The notes under the pieces: model-generated
What the model saw: the letters and a program-made list of their open reading frames with translations, nothing else
The model's database searches: none
What the model was told of the DNA's origin: nothing
Shown here: positions 1-12,472 of the stretch, piece by piece
Layout of the letters: each line of letters opens with the position of its first letter
Numbering within the stretch: the first letter of the stretch is position 1
Position numbers and translations under genes: made by a program
NCBI GenBank assembly: GCA_022559845.1
Contig: CM040123.1
Coordinates: forward strand, 299,696,642 to 299,760,641
Length of the DNA: 64,000 nt
Direction of reading: 5' to 3'
From: Amorphophallus konjac
Taxonomy: Eukaryota; Streptophyta; Magnoliopsida; Alismatales; Araceae

Positions 1-2038
1 CCATCCTGTCTCATCAAATCCTATCTCATCGAAACCTCCGTCTCAATTAATCCAAGTGGACACCTGCGAATCCCAATTCCGCCCTCATCACAGAGCCATG
101 GGACACCATCGGAACAATACATGGCACGCGTCTCTAGGGGAGGAAATGGCCACCCAAAATTACGGCAACCTAGTCGCCAACACCACGACCAATGCACATG
201 GGTCCCCAACAATACACATCTTACCATGGTCAACTACGAGACTAGCCTTACCAGTCACTCGCAGCTGCCAACTGGGACCCATAATCTGCCAAGGATCACT
301 TCTCCAAAAATGATCTCATCCGAGGACACGACTAGCAACATAAGCAGAGCACCAAGCCACCGACTCTGACCAACACATCCTCGACCTCCGTCAAGCGACA
401 TCCTCAACAGCCCCATCCGGGTCACACCGACGCCTGACACGGCTTCCATCACATGAACAGGGTACTCATGCGTCACAGTTGCCAACATTTTCCCACAACA
501 CTCCATCCGCCAGTGCCATGAACCACAAGATCTCAAGCAACGGCACGGCAACAAAACATCTCATACAACTGAAGAGAACGCATATCGAGGAACCAATCCT
601 CCACTGCTCTACACTTCCTTTGAAATCCACCCGTAGCAACCAACGCTACGATCCTGAACCTATGGGTTATGGGCCCATCAGGCTTCTGCTGTGCACTCTA
701 ATTCACGCGCACAGCCAACATGGCAACTCAGAACAGGGTGAGGAAAGCTCCATTACCTCAAACCCCAAGCATAGATTCACTCCCAAATCTGGCAATCCTC
801 TACAACACTGCAGGCTGCGAACTGCCACGCATCAGAAAGTTCCAGCACCAGCCAAGAATTCGAACACTACCCAACCAGCACTCGTCCTTTCGGAACAGCG
901 CCAGCACCCTCACATACCAGGGGAAATGGGCACAACTCTCACAGGCAACCACCTTGTCAAAACACGGATCACGTCTCGCACGGACTTCATGGCACGCAGG
1001 GCCAACCAATCCGGACACACAATGCAAGACGATGAACCTTAGCCAAACACAATTTCTCCAACTAAAGCAGAAACCGACATACCTCCGACCAACGGAAGTA
1101 CTCCACACTCGTCTTGACCTTGAACCTCGCACATGCTAGGAACAGCACCTTCCAGCACCGAGAAAACCATCACCACGGCAGGTCAGCACCTCCGACACAC
1201 TCGGCGAGTGTCACGTCAGACCACAATCATAGCATCTCTTGATGCATCACCATTGCAATTCCTCGAACTGCAACACACCACGCCAAGAGCTGCAACACGA
1301 GCCGTAACTGACAACTGTCAATGCTCACCCTCGAGTCCCGCAACTCACCGAGGAACTTCCACAACTCAAACCAAAACCAGGGCGAACACAACTCATTCGC
1401 ACACAAGAGCGTAGGAGCAAGACTTATTGGGACAACACAGCCCAATCCTGCCTCGAAATCCATAAGAATAACCAGGACCGACACGTCATTTCTGACGCCA
1501 CAGAGCACGACAAGATCATGAGGCTCGATGAAACAGTAGCTCACCGAGATGATCCTCCGATCACCCGAGCACACTTCTCGATCAGAGCACTCACTCCGAC
1601 ACCTCAAACCACGACCTTAACACATCAGGGTCTGGATAGACCTCAAGCTGGAGTGGCCAGACTCAACAACAGCTCCCTCAGAGCATGCTCACGGCCACTT
1701 CATGATGAACAGTCCTCGCCAGCCACCTGGCCTTGCTGCAGAAACCTAGAACGCAGCACCGCAGCAACGCACCAGCCGGTAACCTCTGCTCAACGCAACA
1801 CAACCGGGGCCACCACTGATGAGGGAGAAAGCTCTCGACCTCGATCCTTAGACCCCACGCCGGCACGAAAGCCGCAAACAGCAACCACCTTAACAACACC
1901 ACGCGGCGCACTCAAGCTCTCAAGCGAGAAACCAAGCAGAAAACAAACACAAAACCCTATGCCAGCTGCTAACTGTACTAGACCTTATGGACTCTGATCA
2001 CTACAATGTTTTGAATTCCTATGTACGTCCACAACCAC

Positions 2039-2050
2039 GCTCTGATACCA
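2039..2050 (-). other. Primer binding site of LARD-A
   Basis: The minus strand reads TGGTATCAGAGC, complementary to the 3' end of plant initiator-methionine tRNA and two bases from the LTR. It fixes the element's orientation and the inner LTR edge. Confidence 0.85.
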
Positions 2051-2052
2051 AC

Positions 2053-5000
2053 TGTGATGACCCAAGATCCGGATATCAGGAAGAACTCGATACCATTCAA
2101 ATCCTGGCCCGCCGCCCACGAGCCGGGAGGGCTCAGAAGGGCTAAAGGGAGTGTGGAGGTACAAAGAAATAGGAAATAAAGTAGGACAATTCAACAATTA
2201 ATAAGAATAAATAAACAACTACTACAACAGAGTCCAGTCCAACAGAAAGTACAGTCTAAAGTAGTAAAGCGTACCACATGCCAAGTGAACACTCAGCCTG
2301 GCGAGCTGGCAACTAAGAACCTCTACACAGCACCCTCGAATCTCGAGGAAGAACCGCCGCACCTGAAACGCAGGGGTAAGCCTCCTGTCACTGGCTCAGT
2401 AGGGATCCCGTGAAACCCCAACTGAAAACAACGGCGGCACAGAAAGCAGTAACTACAAGAACGACAGTACTAGCAGGATCAGTAAACACGGTGGCCTGTC
2501 AAAACTCGACAGTACAGCTACTCCTACTGTACCGGTCTAGCAAAAAAAAGAGATATCCCGATCTCCCCATAGGGAACCGGACCACACTAACACCACTGAC
2601 CGAGGTAAAACTTACGGCAACCTCGCCGTAGAGACCTGTCTCCCAATACTTGGCCAACCTGGACACGCTGTCCAAGATGCAACCATGACCACCTGATCGC
2701 GGGTACTGCACAACAAGACGCAACCTCGGTAAAGCGACTAGCACCCTGGCCACTATCTCGAAAACACCGATCGGTCTAGAAAACCACGTCTCGCAGATGG
2801 GAAACGGAACCTGGACACAAGAGAGTCACGTCTCACGTGACAGGAGTACATGCCCATCAGACGTAAGGCCGGATACGTCCACTGACGACTTAGTCCACAG
2901 ACTCAGGTGTCTCGCTGCGGTGCCCCAGGGGGAGACTGAGACACCGTACAAGTAACCATAGAACACAGAACAAGGCTCTAGGCGGGGTCATGCTCGTCAG
3001 CACGCGTCTGAAGTCCCCGACCACGTGTGCACACACTGACTGACTGCGCTACGTCAGGCCCTCTAGCTGGTATTCTTCCCGGCCCAGACTTGAGTCGCCA
3101 TAGTGGGAGGCCCAATGGCAACCAGCCTAAAGCTGTCTCTCTCGGGTAAAGCCTCGCCACCACTCCCTGGTGGGACCACACGCGTGTCGGAAGGCTACAA
3201 CTAGTTGGGAGTCACTAGTGTGACCACTCTCCGAGGATAAACTCCGAGAAACACGCACGCACCCTGTGTGAATGTCGAGAAGAACCAAGTGGCGCCGAGC
3301 CACTGGAATATGGATAGTCCTCTAGACTCACTAAATCCAACGGTCCTTGAGTCACAAGACTCGAGGTCAAGACCGTTGCACGCAACAGCAGAAGGCCGTC
3401 AATCTAGCCTGATCCCTAGGTCTAAAACCACAGTAGCATGAATACTAGAGGCAACTCACGAGCAGCCAAGACCATCCCCTCAAAAAGGGAACTCAAGAGA
3501 TCTCTAGCCCTAGGCTGGGTGACTGAACTCACAGCCCAAGGCCACACACATGGCCCACGCGGAAAGCACAGAAGCATGATTCCCAAGGAAGCTCACAAGC
3601 CACTACGCCGATTCCCCATCCCTAGGAAAGCGGGAAACCTCCAGCTCCTGGCTGGATGACTAGACTAGCAGTCCAAGGCCATACACTCGACCCACTCGGG
3701 AATCATCTTCCAGGTAAACCCACGACATGCGGGGGAGACCCCACCACACTCACACCGATACACGGTGACTCGATCAAGCTTGACACAAAGCCCGAAACAC
3801 ACACACCTATGGGCATGCTAATCGAGACAACACGACATCTCCCGACACCCCAGAAACACGGTCACGGAACTCACGGGGAGTCTGGAACACTCACAAGGCC
3901 GAAGGTCGACCACTGGGTCACAACCGGGTCGACCAGAGACCAATACGGTTCTAAGCGAACACGGAAAGCCTGGAACACGTGGGGTCACCCGGACCCACCA
4001 AGCCCACGGGCACGCAAATCAAGGTAACATGGTACCTTCGGACACCCAACACACGGTCACAGAACCCAAGGGGTGTCCGGAACATTCACGAGGCCAAGGG
4101 AGGCACGATCAGCCGTAGACTACCAGCCCAGGGCTGCCCGATTGGTCACCCTCATAAACGTGCTAGTCTTCTATAGCACGTTCAAAACGCGCTAGCCTCC
4201 TATAGCACGTTCAGAACGCGCTAGCCTCCTATAGCGCGATAAGAATCACCTTACTGTTCATCTTCCCCGATGAATGCACTTTATCAGGGCGGCGCATTCT
4301 CCAAGAACACGTTCACCTTGGTGAGCGCGTTCTCAGTCCGCGCCCAAAAATGGCAGAAACCGTGAAGAAACCATTCCACACCCCAATCACCCCCGGGTGA
4401 TGGGGAAACAAAGGGGGAATCATTCCCTAAAAACATGCATTTTCCCCAAAATGTGAAAATAACCCCACTCGGCTCGCCTCGGGCTACCAAACTCATGGAA
4501 AGTGAAGTGCACGAGCTGAGGTACCATCTCCCTACCCCCATCGAAGATTTCACGCACCGTGGATGCTAATCCACGAAGAAAATGCCACGAAACCCTCGCC
4601 GGTTCACGAAACGCGCCACCGGCCCTCGATCCTCGACCCATTCCTCGTTACTCGCCTCCCGCCATCGCCGCCTCGCCCTCCTCCGCCACCATCGGCCGCC
4701 CGGGGAGAGGGGGAGAGAAAGAGATGAGTGGGAGTGAGAAATAGAGAATGGGGAGAGAGAGAGAGGTTAAAGGGGGTTGATATAGAAAAACCCAAAAATT
4801 CTAAAAAATACCATAAAATAGGAAATATGCTCCCCGCGATCCTCGGAACACGCAGATCACCATGGTACCATCCCTGAGTAGGTGAACGACCCGGTATACC
4901 CGCTACGGGGTTCCGTAGGTCTAGTCAGGGAAAAACACGGGAAGCTGCGGAAAACGTTCCGGGACCTCCGAAACTGATCCAAAACGCACGGATCCGAACC

Positions 5001-5103
5001 CGAAAAATATCGAAAGATAATTTCAGGCATAACGAGAACAAATTCTCTGAGAAAATAAATCTGGGACACAAGAAGAAGGATCCGAAAATCCCGGGGCATT
5101 ACA
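2053..5103 (-). repeat. 5' LTR of LARD-A (3.05 kb)
   Basis: On the plus strand it begins TGTGATGACCCAAG and ends GGGGCATTACA; read on the minus strand this is TGTAATGCCCC to CATCACA, a TG...CA LTR. It is followed two bases later by the PBS. A minus-strand TATA-like CTATATC lies near 4780. The LTR holds diverged internal duplications, such as the related stretches near 3516 and 3650 and near 3845 and 4042. The second LTR is outside the window. Confidence 0.75.
4157..4243. repeat. Three tandem 29-bp units with self-complementary arms
   Basis: Units start at 4157, 4186 and 4215 and follow the form AACGCGCTAGCCTCCTATAG plus nine bases. The third copy can pair GCGCTA with TAGCGC. It lies inside the LARD-A LTR and may be that family's counterpart of the word arrays in the other LTRs. 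Confidence 0.8.
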
Positions 5104-5105
5104 GT

Positions 5106-5492
5106 GGGTGTCTGGTTTCTTAGGCCTCCAAGAAACAGCATTTTGTGGCCCTCTTCACTATAGAGGCTGAGTATGTAGCAGTAGGGAGCTGTGGCACAAA
5201 GGTCATTTGGCTCCAGCACCAGCTTCAGGACTACTAAGTAGATCTGGGCTGTACAGCCATATATTGTGACAACACAAGTGCCATTAATCTTTCAAAAAAT
5301 CATGTGTTGCATTCACGCACCAAGCACATTGAAATAAGACATCATTTCATAAGAGGCGAGGTTTCAAAAGGAAGTTTTGAATTAGTCCATGTAGGCACAA
5401 CACAACAAATTGCAGATATTTTCCCTAAGCCTTTGGACAATGAAAAATTTTCCACCCTAAGGAGAGAGTTGGGCATTTTCAAATTCTTTTGA
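5106..5492 (+). pseudogene. Ty1/copia RNase H C-terminal fragment
   Basis: One frame of 129 codons ends in TGA at 5490-5492 and matches the C-terminal part of copia RNase H: ASKKQHFVALFTIEAEYVA, then YCDNTSAINLSKN, HSRTKHIEIRHHFIRG and QIADIFPKPL. RNase H degrades the RNA of the RNA/DNA hybrid during reverse transcription. Two in-frame stops break it: a TAG where the family has Trp (SWASKK) and a TAA after LQDY. The 5' part of pol is missing because LARD-A inserted exactly at 5103/5104; the rest would lie left of the window. It belongs to Sirevirus-type element S1. Confidence 0.9.
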
Positions 5493-7185
5493 GTATCTTC
5501 TTAATTCCCTTACTTAGTTATGAATTTCCTTTTAGCTCTGCATGTTGTTGTGAAGTCTGCTGTTTGCTTCAATGTTCTATTCTATCATAAAGTCAGGGGG
5601 AGTTGAGTTAGTCTCTTAATTTGATGTCACTGTCTCTTCTTATCTTGACTATCTCCTTTTGGTTGCTAACCACCCTTGGTATATCAAATGGATGCTGGGA
5701 GAAGGACATATCTCTTCTCTCTGAAACCCACATTATGCGTAGAGATTAAGTCTCCGCCAAGTACCAAAGGGCAATAATGCAAAAAGAAAGGGGGAGATTT
5801 TTTTTCATTCTCCCATAATTCTCTGATTAGTCCAAGAAAGTCCAGCTCAATGGAAATGTGTCTGTCTTCCAAGTCTGAATCCCTTGAGCCTTTTTTTGAA
5901 TCTCATACAGTGCTCTCACAGATGTCAAATCTTAGAATTTCCCTTAAAAGTTTTTAAGTTTGGTTATTGAAATTTCTGTCAAGAAGTTTAAGTCTTACAA
6001 TCCTACTTATAGACTGAGATTAAGGTTCTAAAAAATATCTTCCTACATATCTCATGAGTAAAGAACAATGTTGTCATATAAAGCCCTAAAATCTTCTAAA
6101 AGCTTGAACATTGAAGATATGAAGACAACTTTAATTGAAAATCTGTACACTCAATATTGTCTTGATACTTTTAAATTCATTGAAATAAATAAAAAAATGG
6201 GGGGCTAAAATTTTCAGAGCAATGATTTGGTTTCCTGAGAAACCTGCTGTTTCTTCACCATGAAGTGAAGTCAGTTGTGTCATGAAGGGCCAGATTCACT
6301 CAATGAAATGTAAATGAAATCATGGCCGAGTAATGGCCTAGATTGTTGAGTAACTAAGTCACTTCACCTGAGATGTATTATGTCTCATGTAAAAACACAT
6401 ATCTATTGGTAACTCTATTCTCTTTGAAGAGGCAATAAGGTTATCACACTGAGTAGCTGGGGATCCTTGCATCTAACCAATGTGTTTTCTCACGCAAAAA
6501 GATGTAGATTCAACCACATTGCTCCAAAGGAAAAAGATGGTTCCTACGGAAATTTCTATACATAGTATGAGCCCCAAATGCAAAATTATGATGGAATGTT
6601 TGTTTTCAATGCTGTTGGAAATTTTTCGCATGATAAGTCTCTGTGTTTAACTAATACAGCTTTTAGACAGCACCTTCAAGGCTTTCATATAAAACTTTGC
6701 TCACTCTCCTTATTTCTGTATGAAGATAATTTTCTCACTTATGTTTCTTGTCTGTCTAGATTATCAGTCTTAAACATCTCAATAAATTTCAATTATCTCA
6801 CTTAATCCATTAAGAGATGAGAATGATATTTTCTAAATATGTGACTTTACTGTATATGTTGTCTCTTGCCTCTACCTCTTGTTCTCTCTATTTTTTTTGA
6901 TGATGTCAAAAGGGGGAGAGATTAATGATCTGAGTTCTGTCTGTCTGTCTGACTTGCCCGTCTGTCTGAATTGACAACCTTCCTTGATTATTCTGATTGG
7001 TCTATTTGGTGCTCTGAGTGTTTGATTGGTACCTATAGTCACGATTCTGAATCTTTCTGAATCTTTCAAGTTCTTTAGAATCTTAAATTCCTTGTTTGCT
7101 CAAACTTACTTCAAGAAAGATGAATTTTCTTTGACCATCAATCTCAAAGACTCATATTGTTGCCATCATCAAAAAAGGGGGAGAA
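5493..7185 (+). other. Non-coding 3' region of S1 with serial polypurine tracts
   Basis: No believable gene is present. Purine tracts with a GGGGGAG-like core lie near 5594-5602, 5781-5797, 6191-6204 (more degenerate), 6908-6921 and 7171-7185. The last directly precedes the LTR and is the best primer for plus-strand DNA synthesis. This matches the multiple-PPT arrangement described for Sireviruses. An env-like frame, found in some Sireviruses, is not recognisable. Confidence 0.7.
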
Positions 7186-9427
7186 TGTTGTCTTCTGTGT
7201 TTTGATGATGACAGAACAATATGGTTATTTTGTTAAATCAATTAACTTTAATTATATGTGTCAAAATGGTGTGGTTCAAATTGACCAAAAGACTGTCTAA
7301 TCAAATTGCAGGATTGATAGAGAAGTACATTAACGCACTCAGATTCAAGTAAAAAGCAATAATGACCTCAAGCAGAAAAGTCAACACTTGCTCAATCCAA
7401 GAAGCAGTGAAGCCATTGAAGAAAATGAAAGGTCGATGCACATTTGAATGTAGGTCGGTGCACAAACACATTTTGCATTAGTAGGTTGATGCACATCTGC
7501 ATATAGGTCGATGCACATGAACATTCAGAGCGTCTAAGGTCGATGCACATTTGCATAAGGTCAGTGCATATACGTCATTGAGTCTAGAATGTCGATGCAC
7601 ATTTACATGAAGGTCGATGCACATCTGCATGTAGGTTGATGCACATTTGCATGTAGGTCGATGCATGTTTTCATTGTATGTGCTATAAGGTCGACGCACA
7701 TGACACTGTTATGCACTTAAGGTCGATGCACATTTGCATGTAGGTCGATGCACGTTTTCATTGTATGTGCTATAAGGTCGATGCACATGTCTCTGTTATG
7801 CACTTGAGGTCGATGCACATATGTTGGGTGCTATCTTTCAGGTCGGTGCATCTTGTTCACTACATATGTTAAGGTCTATGCATATCATAGGTGGTCGATA
7901 CTTGTAAATCAGGATAGCAACCTAAGGTCGATGCACCTCAGTAAATTCAGGAGACAGGTCAATGTGGCTGAACAATTCATGGCAACAAGGTCGGTGCATC
8001 TTAAGCCATTCAGAAAAGAAAGGTCGATGCGGCTACTATTGTCAGTAACTATCAGGTCGATGCAGAGATTTATTACTATCTACTAAGGTCGGTTCACATC
8101 AACATGTCTTAACAACAAGGTCGGTGCACTTGTTAAAACAAGTCGATGCAGATCTTCATGGGTTAACAGGTCGGAAGTTCCGAATCCTTGTTTCAGATCT
8201 TAAATTCAGAATCGATTGAAAACCAACTCTAGCGATACAATGGCATGTGATCCAAGAAATGGTGGCACACTTTTTTAGAAGTTTCCAAAGGAAGAATATT
8301 CTAATGATTGGTGTACCAATAGAATTTCACTAGATTTTTCTACCTCATCTAAACGGAGCCACTATTCTATTTAAGACTGCCTCATCCTTCGAAGACATAG
8401 CTGCGACTGCCAAAAAGCTGCGAGAGCTCATGTTGAAGAAGATCCCATCTGAAAAAGAGAGCAGTGCCAGAAAGAAAAGAGAAAGAGTGAAAGTTGTGTG
8501 AAGGAAGAGAGTGAGGAAAGGAAGTTTGAGAGCAGCCACCCTTTCTGATTCAAAGTGCTTCTACGAAGCTACGTTTCATTTCTTTTTTAGTTTTTCTATT
8601 TTGTTTTTCATTTCTTTCTTGCTTTGGTTCATCGTTTTGTTCCCTCTGAGTGTTCTTGGAGGAAGGGAGACATTGTCTCCGGTTGCGAGCGACTTGTGGT
8701 CACTCATGGGTTCCCTCTGTCTTTGAAGAAGGAAGGAAGGTCCTTCGGTTCTGGACTTGTAGGTAGCAGGCCCAGGTGCCAAGTTTTATGGGTAGCAGAA
8801 CTTGGGTTGAGGGATTTATCTTCCTCTGGTTTCAAGCTGTGAGCCAGCATATTGTTGCAGACTGAGTCTGCTTGATGGTATTGCTTTGTGCAAGGAATCC
8901 GCGCTCAGTGTGAGCAAGGGGTGGACGTAGATTGCATTGTGCAATCGAACCACCTAAAAATCACTTTGTCAGATTGTGTGGTTTGCTTTGTTAGATTTTT
9001 GCTTGAGTGATTTCCCTACAGCAAGTGGTATATCGAAATGCCCAGTCGGAAGGATAGGCCAGATCTATCTAGAAAGCTATCCGTGATTGAGGAGGCTTCC
9101 TAGCCCAACCTCTGCCTAGTATCACATTAGCTGTTTCGTGAATTTCTTTGTGGATTTCACATTCATCCTGCTTGCTGACGTTGTTGAATGAGGATATTCA
9201 TCTTTCTATTTTATTGCTCGTCACTTGTTTGATCACCTATCTGTTCCATTTCTCTGAGTTGTATATGCAACTATCCTATCTGTTTAATTGCCTTTTTGAG
9301 TATTGGAGTTTATCACACATTCAATTTAGCGAATCTGAACTCTCTTAGAGAACTGCTTTTGGTTTAACGCGATTTGTGAGTGATCTATTCATCCCCCCCT
9401 TCTAGATCACACTCTCCGTGTCTATCA
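7186..9427 (+). repeat. 3' LTR of S1
   Basis: It starts TGTTGTCTTCTGTG directly after the PPT. Near the end it has a C-rich stretch and then TCTATCA at 9421-9427. The right edge is less certain, because the expected CAACA inverted terminus is not seen. A U5 motif GGTGGACGTAG near 8925 is shared with the S3 LTR. Confidence 0.7.
7430..8174. repeat. Array of more than 20 GGTCGATGCAC words in the S1 LTR
   Basis: The word AGGTCGATGCAC, often followed by ATTTGCATGT, recurs at irregular spacing (about 20-50 bp) across 740 bp, with variants such as GGTCGGTGCA. Two longer blocks near 7640-7700 and 7720-7810 are near copies of each other. There are no constant spacers, so it is not a satellite or a CRISPR array. 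It lies in the U3 part of the LTR, where promoter elements would be. Confidence 0.9.
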
Positions 9428-10124
9428 TGGTGTGCCGGTCGTCTGATGGGCTGATGCTCGGATCCAGGTGAGTGATGCGGTGGATGTGGATCGAGAGCTT
9501 GGCCTTGCCGAGACTTGGGAGAGTTTGGAAATCAGTGTTTTCCTTGTTGTCGCTAACTGGATTGTGGTGTTAAGGTCATAGGCTTCCCCTATCTCAAGTG
9601 GAGCTGTTCGAGGGGAGGATGGGTGAGGCGAGCAGTTGTTTAACCTGAACAGTGTTGTATTCAGGTGGTTGCTAGGTGTTGGTCACTGCAGGTCGGCAGT
9701 TCATGGGAATCGTAGAGTTGCTGAGTGTGGATTGGTCGGCTGTAAGGTGAAACAACTATCTCCTTTGCAAGTAATCCCCCGAAGTGTGAGTATGATCAGG
9801 GGGGGCCTGCCAGCGAGAAAGGCTTTTGAGGTGTTGTGCCAGGACTAGTAAGATTGCAGAATTCAAGGTTCGCGCGGGTGACCTTGTTGTTCTTCTTCCC
9901 TCAAGAGAAGCTGGGTTCGCTGGATAGCCAGGGCAGTTGGATCAGTACTCAGTCGATGTGTGGCCCAGGCGTGGAGCTAGCAAATGTGTGGGCCCTTGGA
10001 TGTGGGCGGACATCCAGAGTTTAGATTATCACTTTTGCGGAGAACCAAGAGGGAAAAGTGACTCGAGAGTTTCTTGGTTGGTGTGGGGCCAACTACGGAT
10101 GAATGGTTTCTTCCCCAATGTGTT
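9428..10124 (+). other. LARD-B internal segment, no gene seen
   Basis: G/T-rich sequence with short frames only. In composition it resembles the minus-strand internal region of LARD-A (1-2038). It ends at the left copy of the E1 target duplication, GTGTT (10120-10124). Confidence 0.5.
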
Positions 10125-12374
10125 TGATGTAATACCAACCTTGGACCTATTTAGCAAGCATTCAAGTTTGAGCAGCGGACTCACACTAGCGAGTTCACCC
10201 GTATGGCGCACACTAGTACCCGATGGCGACTAGGCGATGTTGGAGAGGGTCCGAGGCGGGACCTTTAGGCTCTAGTGGTTGGCTAGCTTGGGAAGAACCC
10301 CAAATGGGCCTAGGATGCCCAAATCATGGGCGGCCAACACACCAAGGGTGTGGGTTAAGTGGATGCTCTCACAACTCGCCCGCGGTGGGGTCACTCAATT
10401 TGGTGGCAATTTAAATCGGACACTCTCACTCCGCTCACGGAGTAACTAAAGCAATACTAAGCTAAGCAAGTCCATTACAGCAATGAGGGATGTTCAGGAG
10501 CTCACCTAGCCGGCGTGAAGACGCCGACTCCGGCCGGAGACGGGGGCGAGCGGGGAGGCGAGGGTATGCACCCGCACGCCGCGTCGATTGAAGCTTCAAA
10601 CCTGTGACTTAATAATGACATGAACTACACCCCATGCAAGGGGGGGATCTCGGGGTGGGGATTAAGTGAATTACAGCCAAAACTACCTCCACGCAGGGAG
10701 GGGCCTTCAGCCGGCCAAGCGGGGTGGGGAATTATGCAAAGAGGACCGACTTTCCGAGCTCCGCCGGTTCTGCCTTTCTTCTGTATTTCTGGACAGGGGG
10801 TCGATGTTGACACTGCCAAAAATTCCACCGAGCTCAGAACCTGATCAGACTTGCGCCAAAAGCTTGCTAACGGACCAAGGATGATCTCCAAATTTTTGCT
10901 GAGCCTGGTACAGTAGTTGCTGGCCGCGGCAGAGTCTGGAACCGGACTGATTGGTTCTGCCTCTGTCTGGTGCAGAACAATGTGGCTGGTTGCAGAGGGT
11001 GCCACCATCACTACCAAGCTCTGATTGAGGCGAGACCTGAACCGTTGGAACCGTGGTCGAGTCTTCTTTCTTTCGGCACTGACGACGAGGTCGGAAGATG
11101 TCGGAGAAGACCGGGACGATCAGATGAGTAGAGGGGTGTCGGTTCTGGCTCCTGTAAACTGACCTGACACACTTGGAGTAGAAAATTTGTAACTTGAGAT
11201 GCCGATGTCCAAATGCAGATCCGCTTCTTGAGGATGAAAGAGGACTTGAGAGGGAAGAATTTTTCTGAAGAACACTTTTTATGAATCCCAAAAGGTTCGC
11301 CGTGGCTGAGCTTCCACTCTCGCTCTGGCTCTCTGCCTGGGGTCTTCTGCGCAGTCGAGGGAGATCGGCTCCTACGGACAGCTCCGACCTCGGAAGCTGG
11401 CGAGACCACCTTTTTTGGAAAGCTAACTCGCAGACGATTCCAGAAATGTAGGCCTTGTCACTTGAATCTGTGAGGGACGGTCGTGGCTGCCTCTGCAAGT
11501 CGCTGTAACTCTGCTGCCTGAAACAGAGATAGAATGAGGAGATGTGCAAGGGGAGAGCAAGGGGGAGGGGGGGTGAACTTGGTTTGACCAAGGGGGAGGT
11601 GGGGGGCGAATTTGGGAGCTTGGGGGTGGGGGGAGATGAAAGAGCGCAGCCCAAGGGGAGGGAAATTCGAATTTGGGCTTAGGGAAGGGCCCCTTCAACC
11701 TTGGGGAGAGGAAGGGGTGCTTAGGAAGTGGTGTTGGGTAGTTGGGGGTTGGGAGGTGGGGTGTGGATTGGAGGATGCCACCTTGGGTTGGGGGGGGGGA
11801 GTTAAATGAGTGTATGGGGAAGGGGAGAGGTCTTAATGAGGGGTGAATGGGGAGGAGAGAGAAAATTCTGAAAATTGGGGTGGAGGGAGAGAGAGAGAGA
11901 GAGAGGGGGGGACCCCTTAGAGAGAGAGAGAGGGATAAAGAGAGAGAGAGAGAGATATTGAGAGAGGAAGCTAGAGGGATTTGGAGTTTTTCTGGAATTC
12001 AATATTCATGCATAAGTTCTTACAAATGAGAGAGGGGTGGGGCTATTTATAGACTCCACACTTTTCCTAAGACCAAACTGACCCTGACAAACTAACTAAT
12101 GACCAAACAGTCTAAGGGAGGGGTGCCCCTGGGCCTAGCCCAATGAATTGGGCCCATTAACCTATCAAACCAACATAATGACTCAATACTTAGGAAAATG
12201 ACTCAACAACCTAGGTACATGACTCAAATAAAGGAAAAATTACATGATATTGACTCAAAGAAAATGTGAAGATTACATGACTAGACTCAAAAATACATGA
12301 CTAACATAATGGCGCTTGCCGACGAACAATCCGAGTCCGGAGAAAATGTGGAGGGGCAGGGGATGCCCTCATCA
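10125..12374 (-). repeat. 3' LTR of E1
   Basis: It begins TGATGTAATACC and ends GCCCTCATCA on the plus strand. A minus-strand TATAAATAG box is at 12043-12051. A (GA)n-rich stretch at about 11885-11960 lies just downstream of the expected transcription start. An inverted repeat CGGCGT-GAAG-ACGCCG is present near 10514. Confidence 0.9.
10845..11654 (-). CDS. Open frame of 269 codons inside the E1 left LTR (doubtful gene)
   Basis: The frame starts with MGCALSS, which would suit N-myristoylation and palmitoylation, and is Ser/Pro/Arg-rich with no family I recognise. It lies about 390 bp downstream of the minus-strand TATA box, in the part of the LTR that would form the transcript leader. The right LTR keeps the same frame (267 codons, 16014-16817). 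Both LTRs are copied from one template at insertion, so this is not independent evidence of selection. The frame may be a chance product of biased composition. E2 and E3 have no obvious equivalent. Confidence 0.25.
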   Translation of the reverse strand: MGCALSSPPTPKLPNSPPTSPLVKPSSPPLPLALPLHISSFYLCFRQQSYSDLQRQPRPSLTDSSDKAYISGIVCELAFQKRWSRQLPRSELSVGADLPRLRRRPQAESQSESGSSATANLLGFIKSVLQKNSSLSSPLSSSRSGSAFGHRHLKLQIFYSKCVRSVYRSQNRHPSTHLIVPVFSDIFRPRRQCRKKEDSTTVPTVQVSPQSELGSDGGTLCNQPHCSAPDRGRTNQSGSRLCRGQQLLYQAQQKFGDHPWSVSKLLAQV

Positions 12375-12410
12375 TACCCCCGAGGTGGGAAAAACTTGAC
12401 CCCGTCGAGT
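12375..12410 (-). other. PPT and pre-PPT hairpin of E1
   Basis: Beside the LTR the minus strand has a purine-rich CGGGGGTA. Nineteen bases from the LTR lies a 17-nt inverted repeat (12394-12410), ACTCGAC-GGG-GTCAAGT on the minus strand, with one mismatch in the stem. E2 and E3 have the same element with a perfect stem. Confidence 0.75.
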
Positions 12411-12472
12411 AGGGGTCCACCAGGGAAGTAGTACATCGAACTGCGACTCTGGGCGATCCACGATCTCCATAC

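Larger units (their letters stand above)
1..5103 (-). mobile_element. LARD-A: partial gypsy-type LTR element, apparently non-coding, reading leftward
   Basis: The element is defined by an LTR at 2053-5103 and an adjacent minus-strand PBS, so the internal region runs left and leaves the window at base 1. The internal part (1-2038) has only short frames on either strand, and none resembles gag or pol. That fits a large retrotransposon derivative (LARD), which depends on other elements for its enzymes. Its LTR ends resemble those of LARD-B (18273-27985) in opposite orientation: both have a terminal motif like TCTTGGGTCrTsACA. The right end interrupts a copia RNase H frame at 5104, so it inserted after that copia element. 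The left LTR and the target duplication are outside the window. Confidence 0.75.
5104..9427 (+). mobile_element. S1: 3' half of a Sirevirus-type copia retrotransposon
   Basis: The order is RNase H end, a long non-coding stretch with repeated polypurine tracts, and a 2.2 kb LTR starting TGTTGTC. Several PPT copies with the AGGGGGAG core upstream of the 3' LTR, and a long LTR with many copies of one short word, are known features of Sireviruses. The 5' part is cut off by LARD-A and by the window edge. The sequence after 9427 looks like LARD-B internal DNA, so S1 probably inserted into LARD-B. Confidence 0.8.

Noticed and set aside
479..1997. Plus-strand frames of 90-190 codons
   Set aside because: They are antisense to the LARD-A internal region, overlap each other, and have no family features; composition bias explains them.
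3438..4176. Plus-strand frames in the LARD-A LTR
   Set aside because: Low-stop composition and internal duplications; antisense to the element.
7478..7699. Repetitive Cys/His-rich antisense frame
   Set aside because: It is the translation of the GGTCGATGCAC word array and has no gene context.
7430..8174. CRISPR-like array
   Set aside because: Word spacing is irregular, words vary, and it lies inside a plant LTR.
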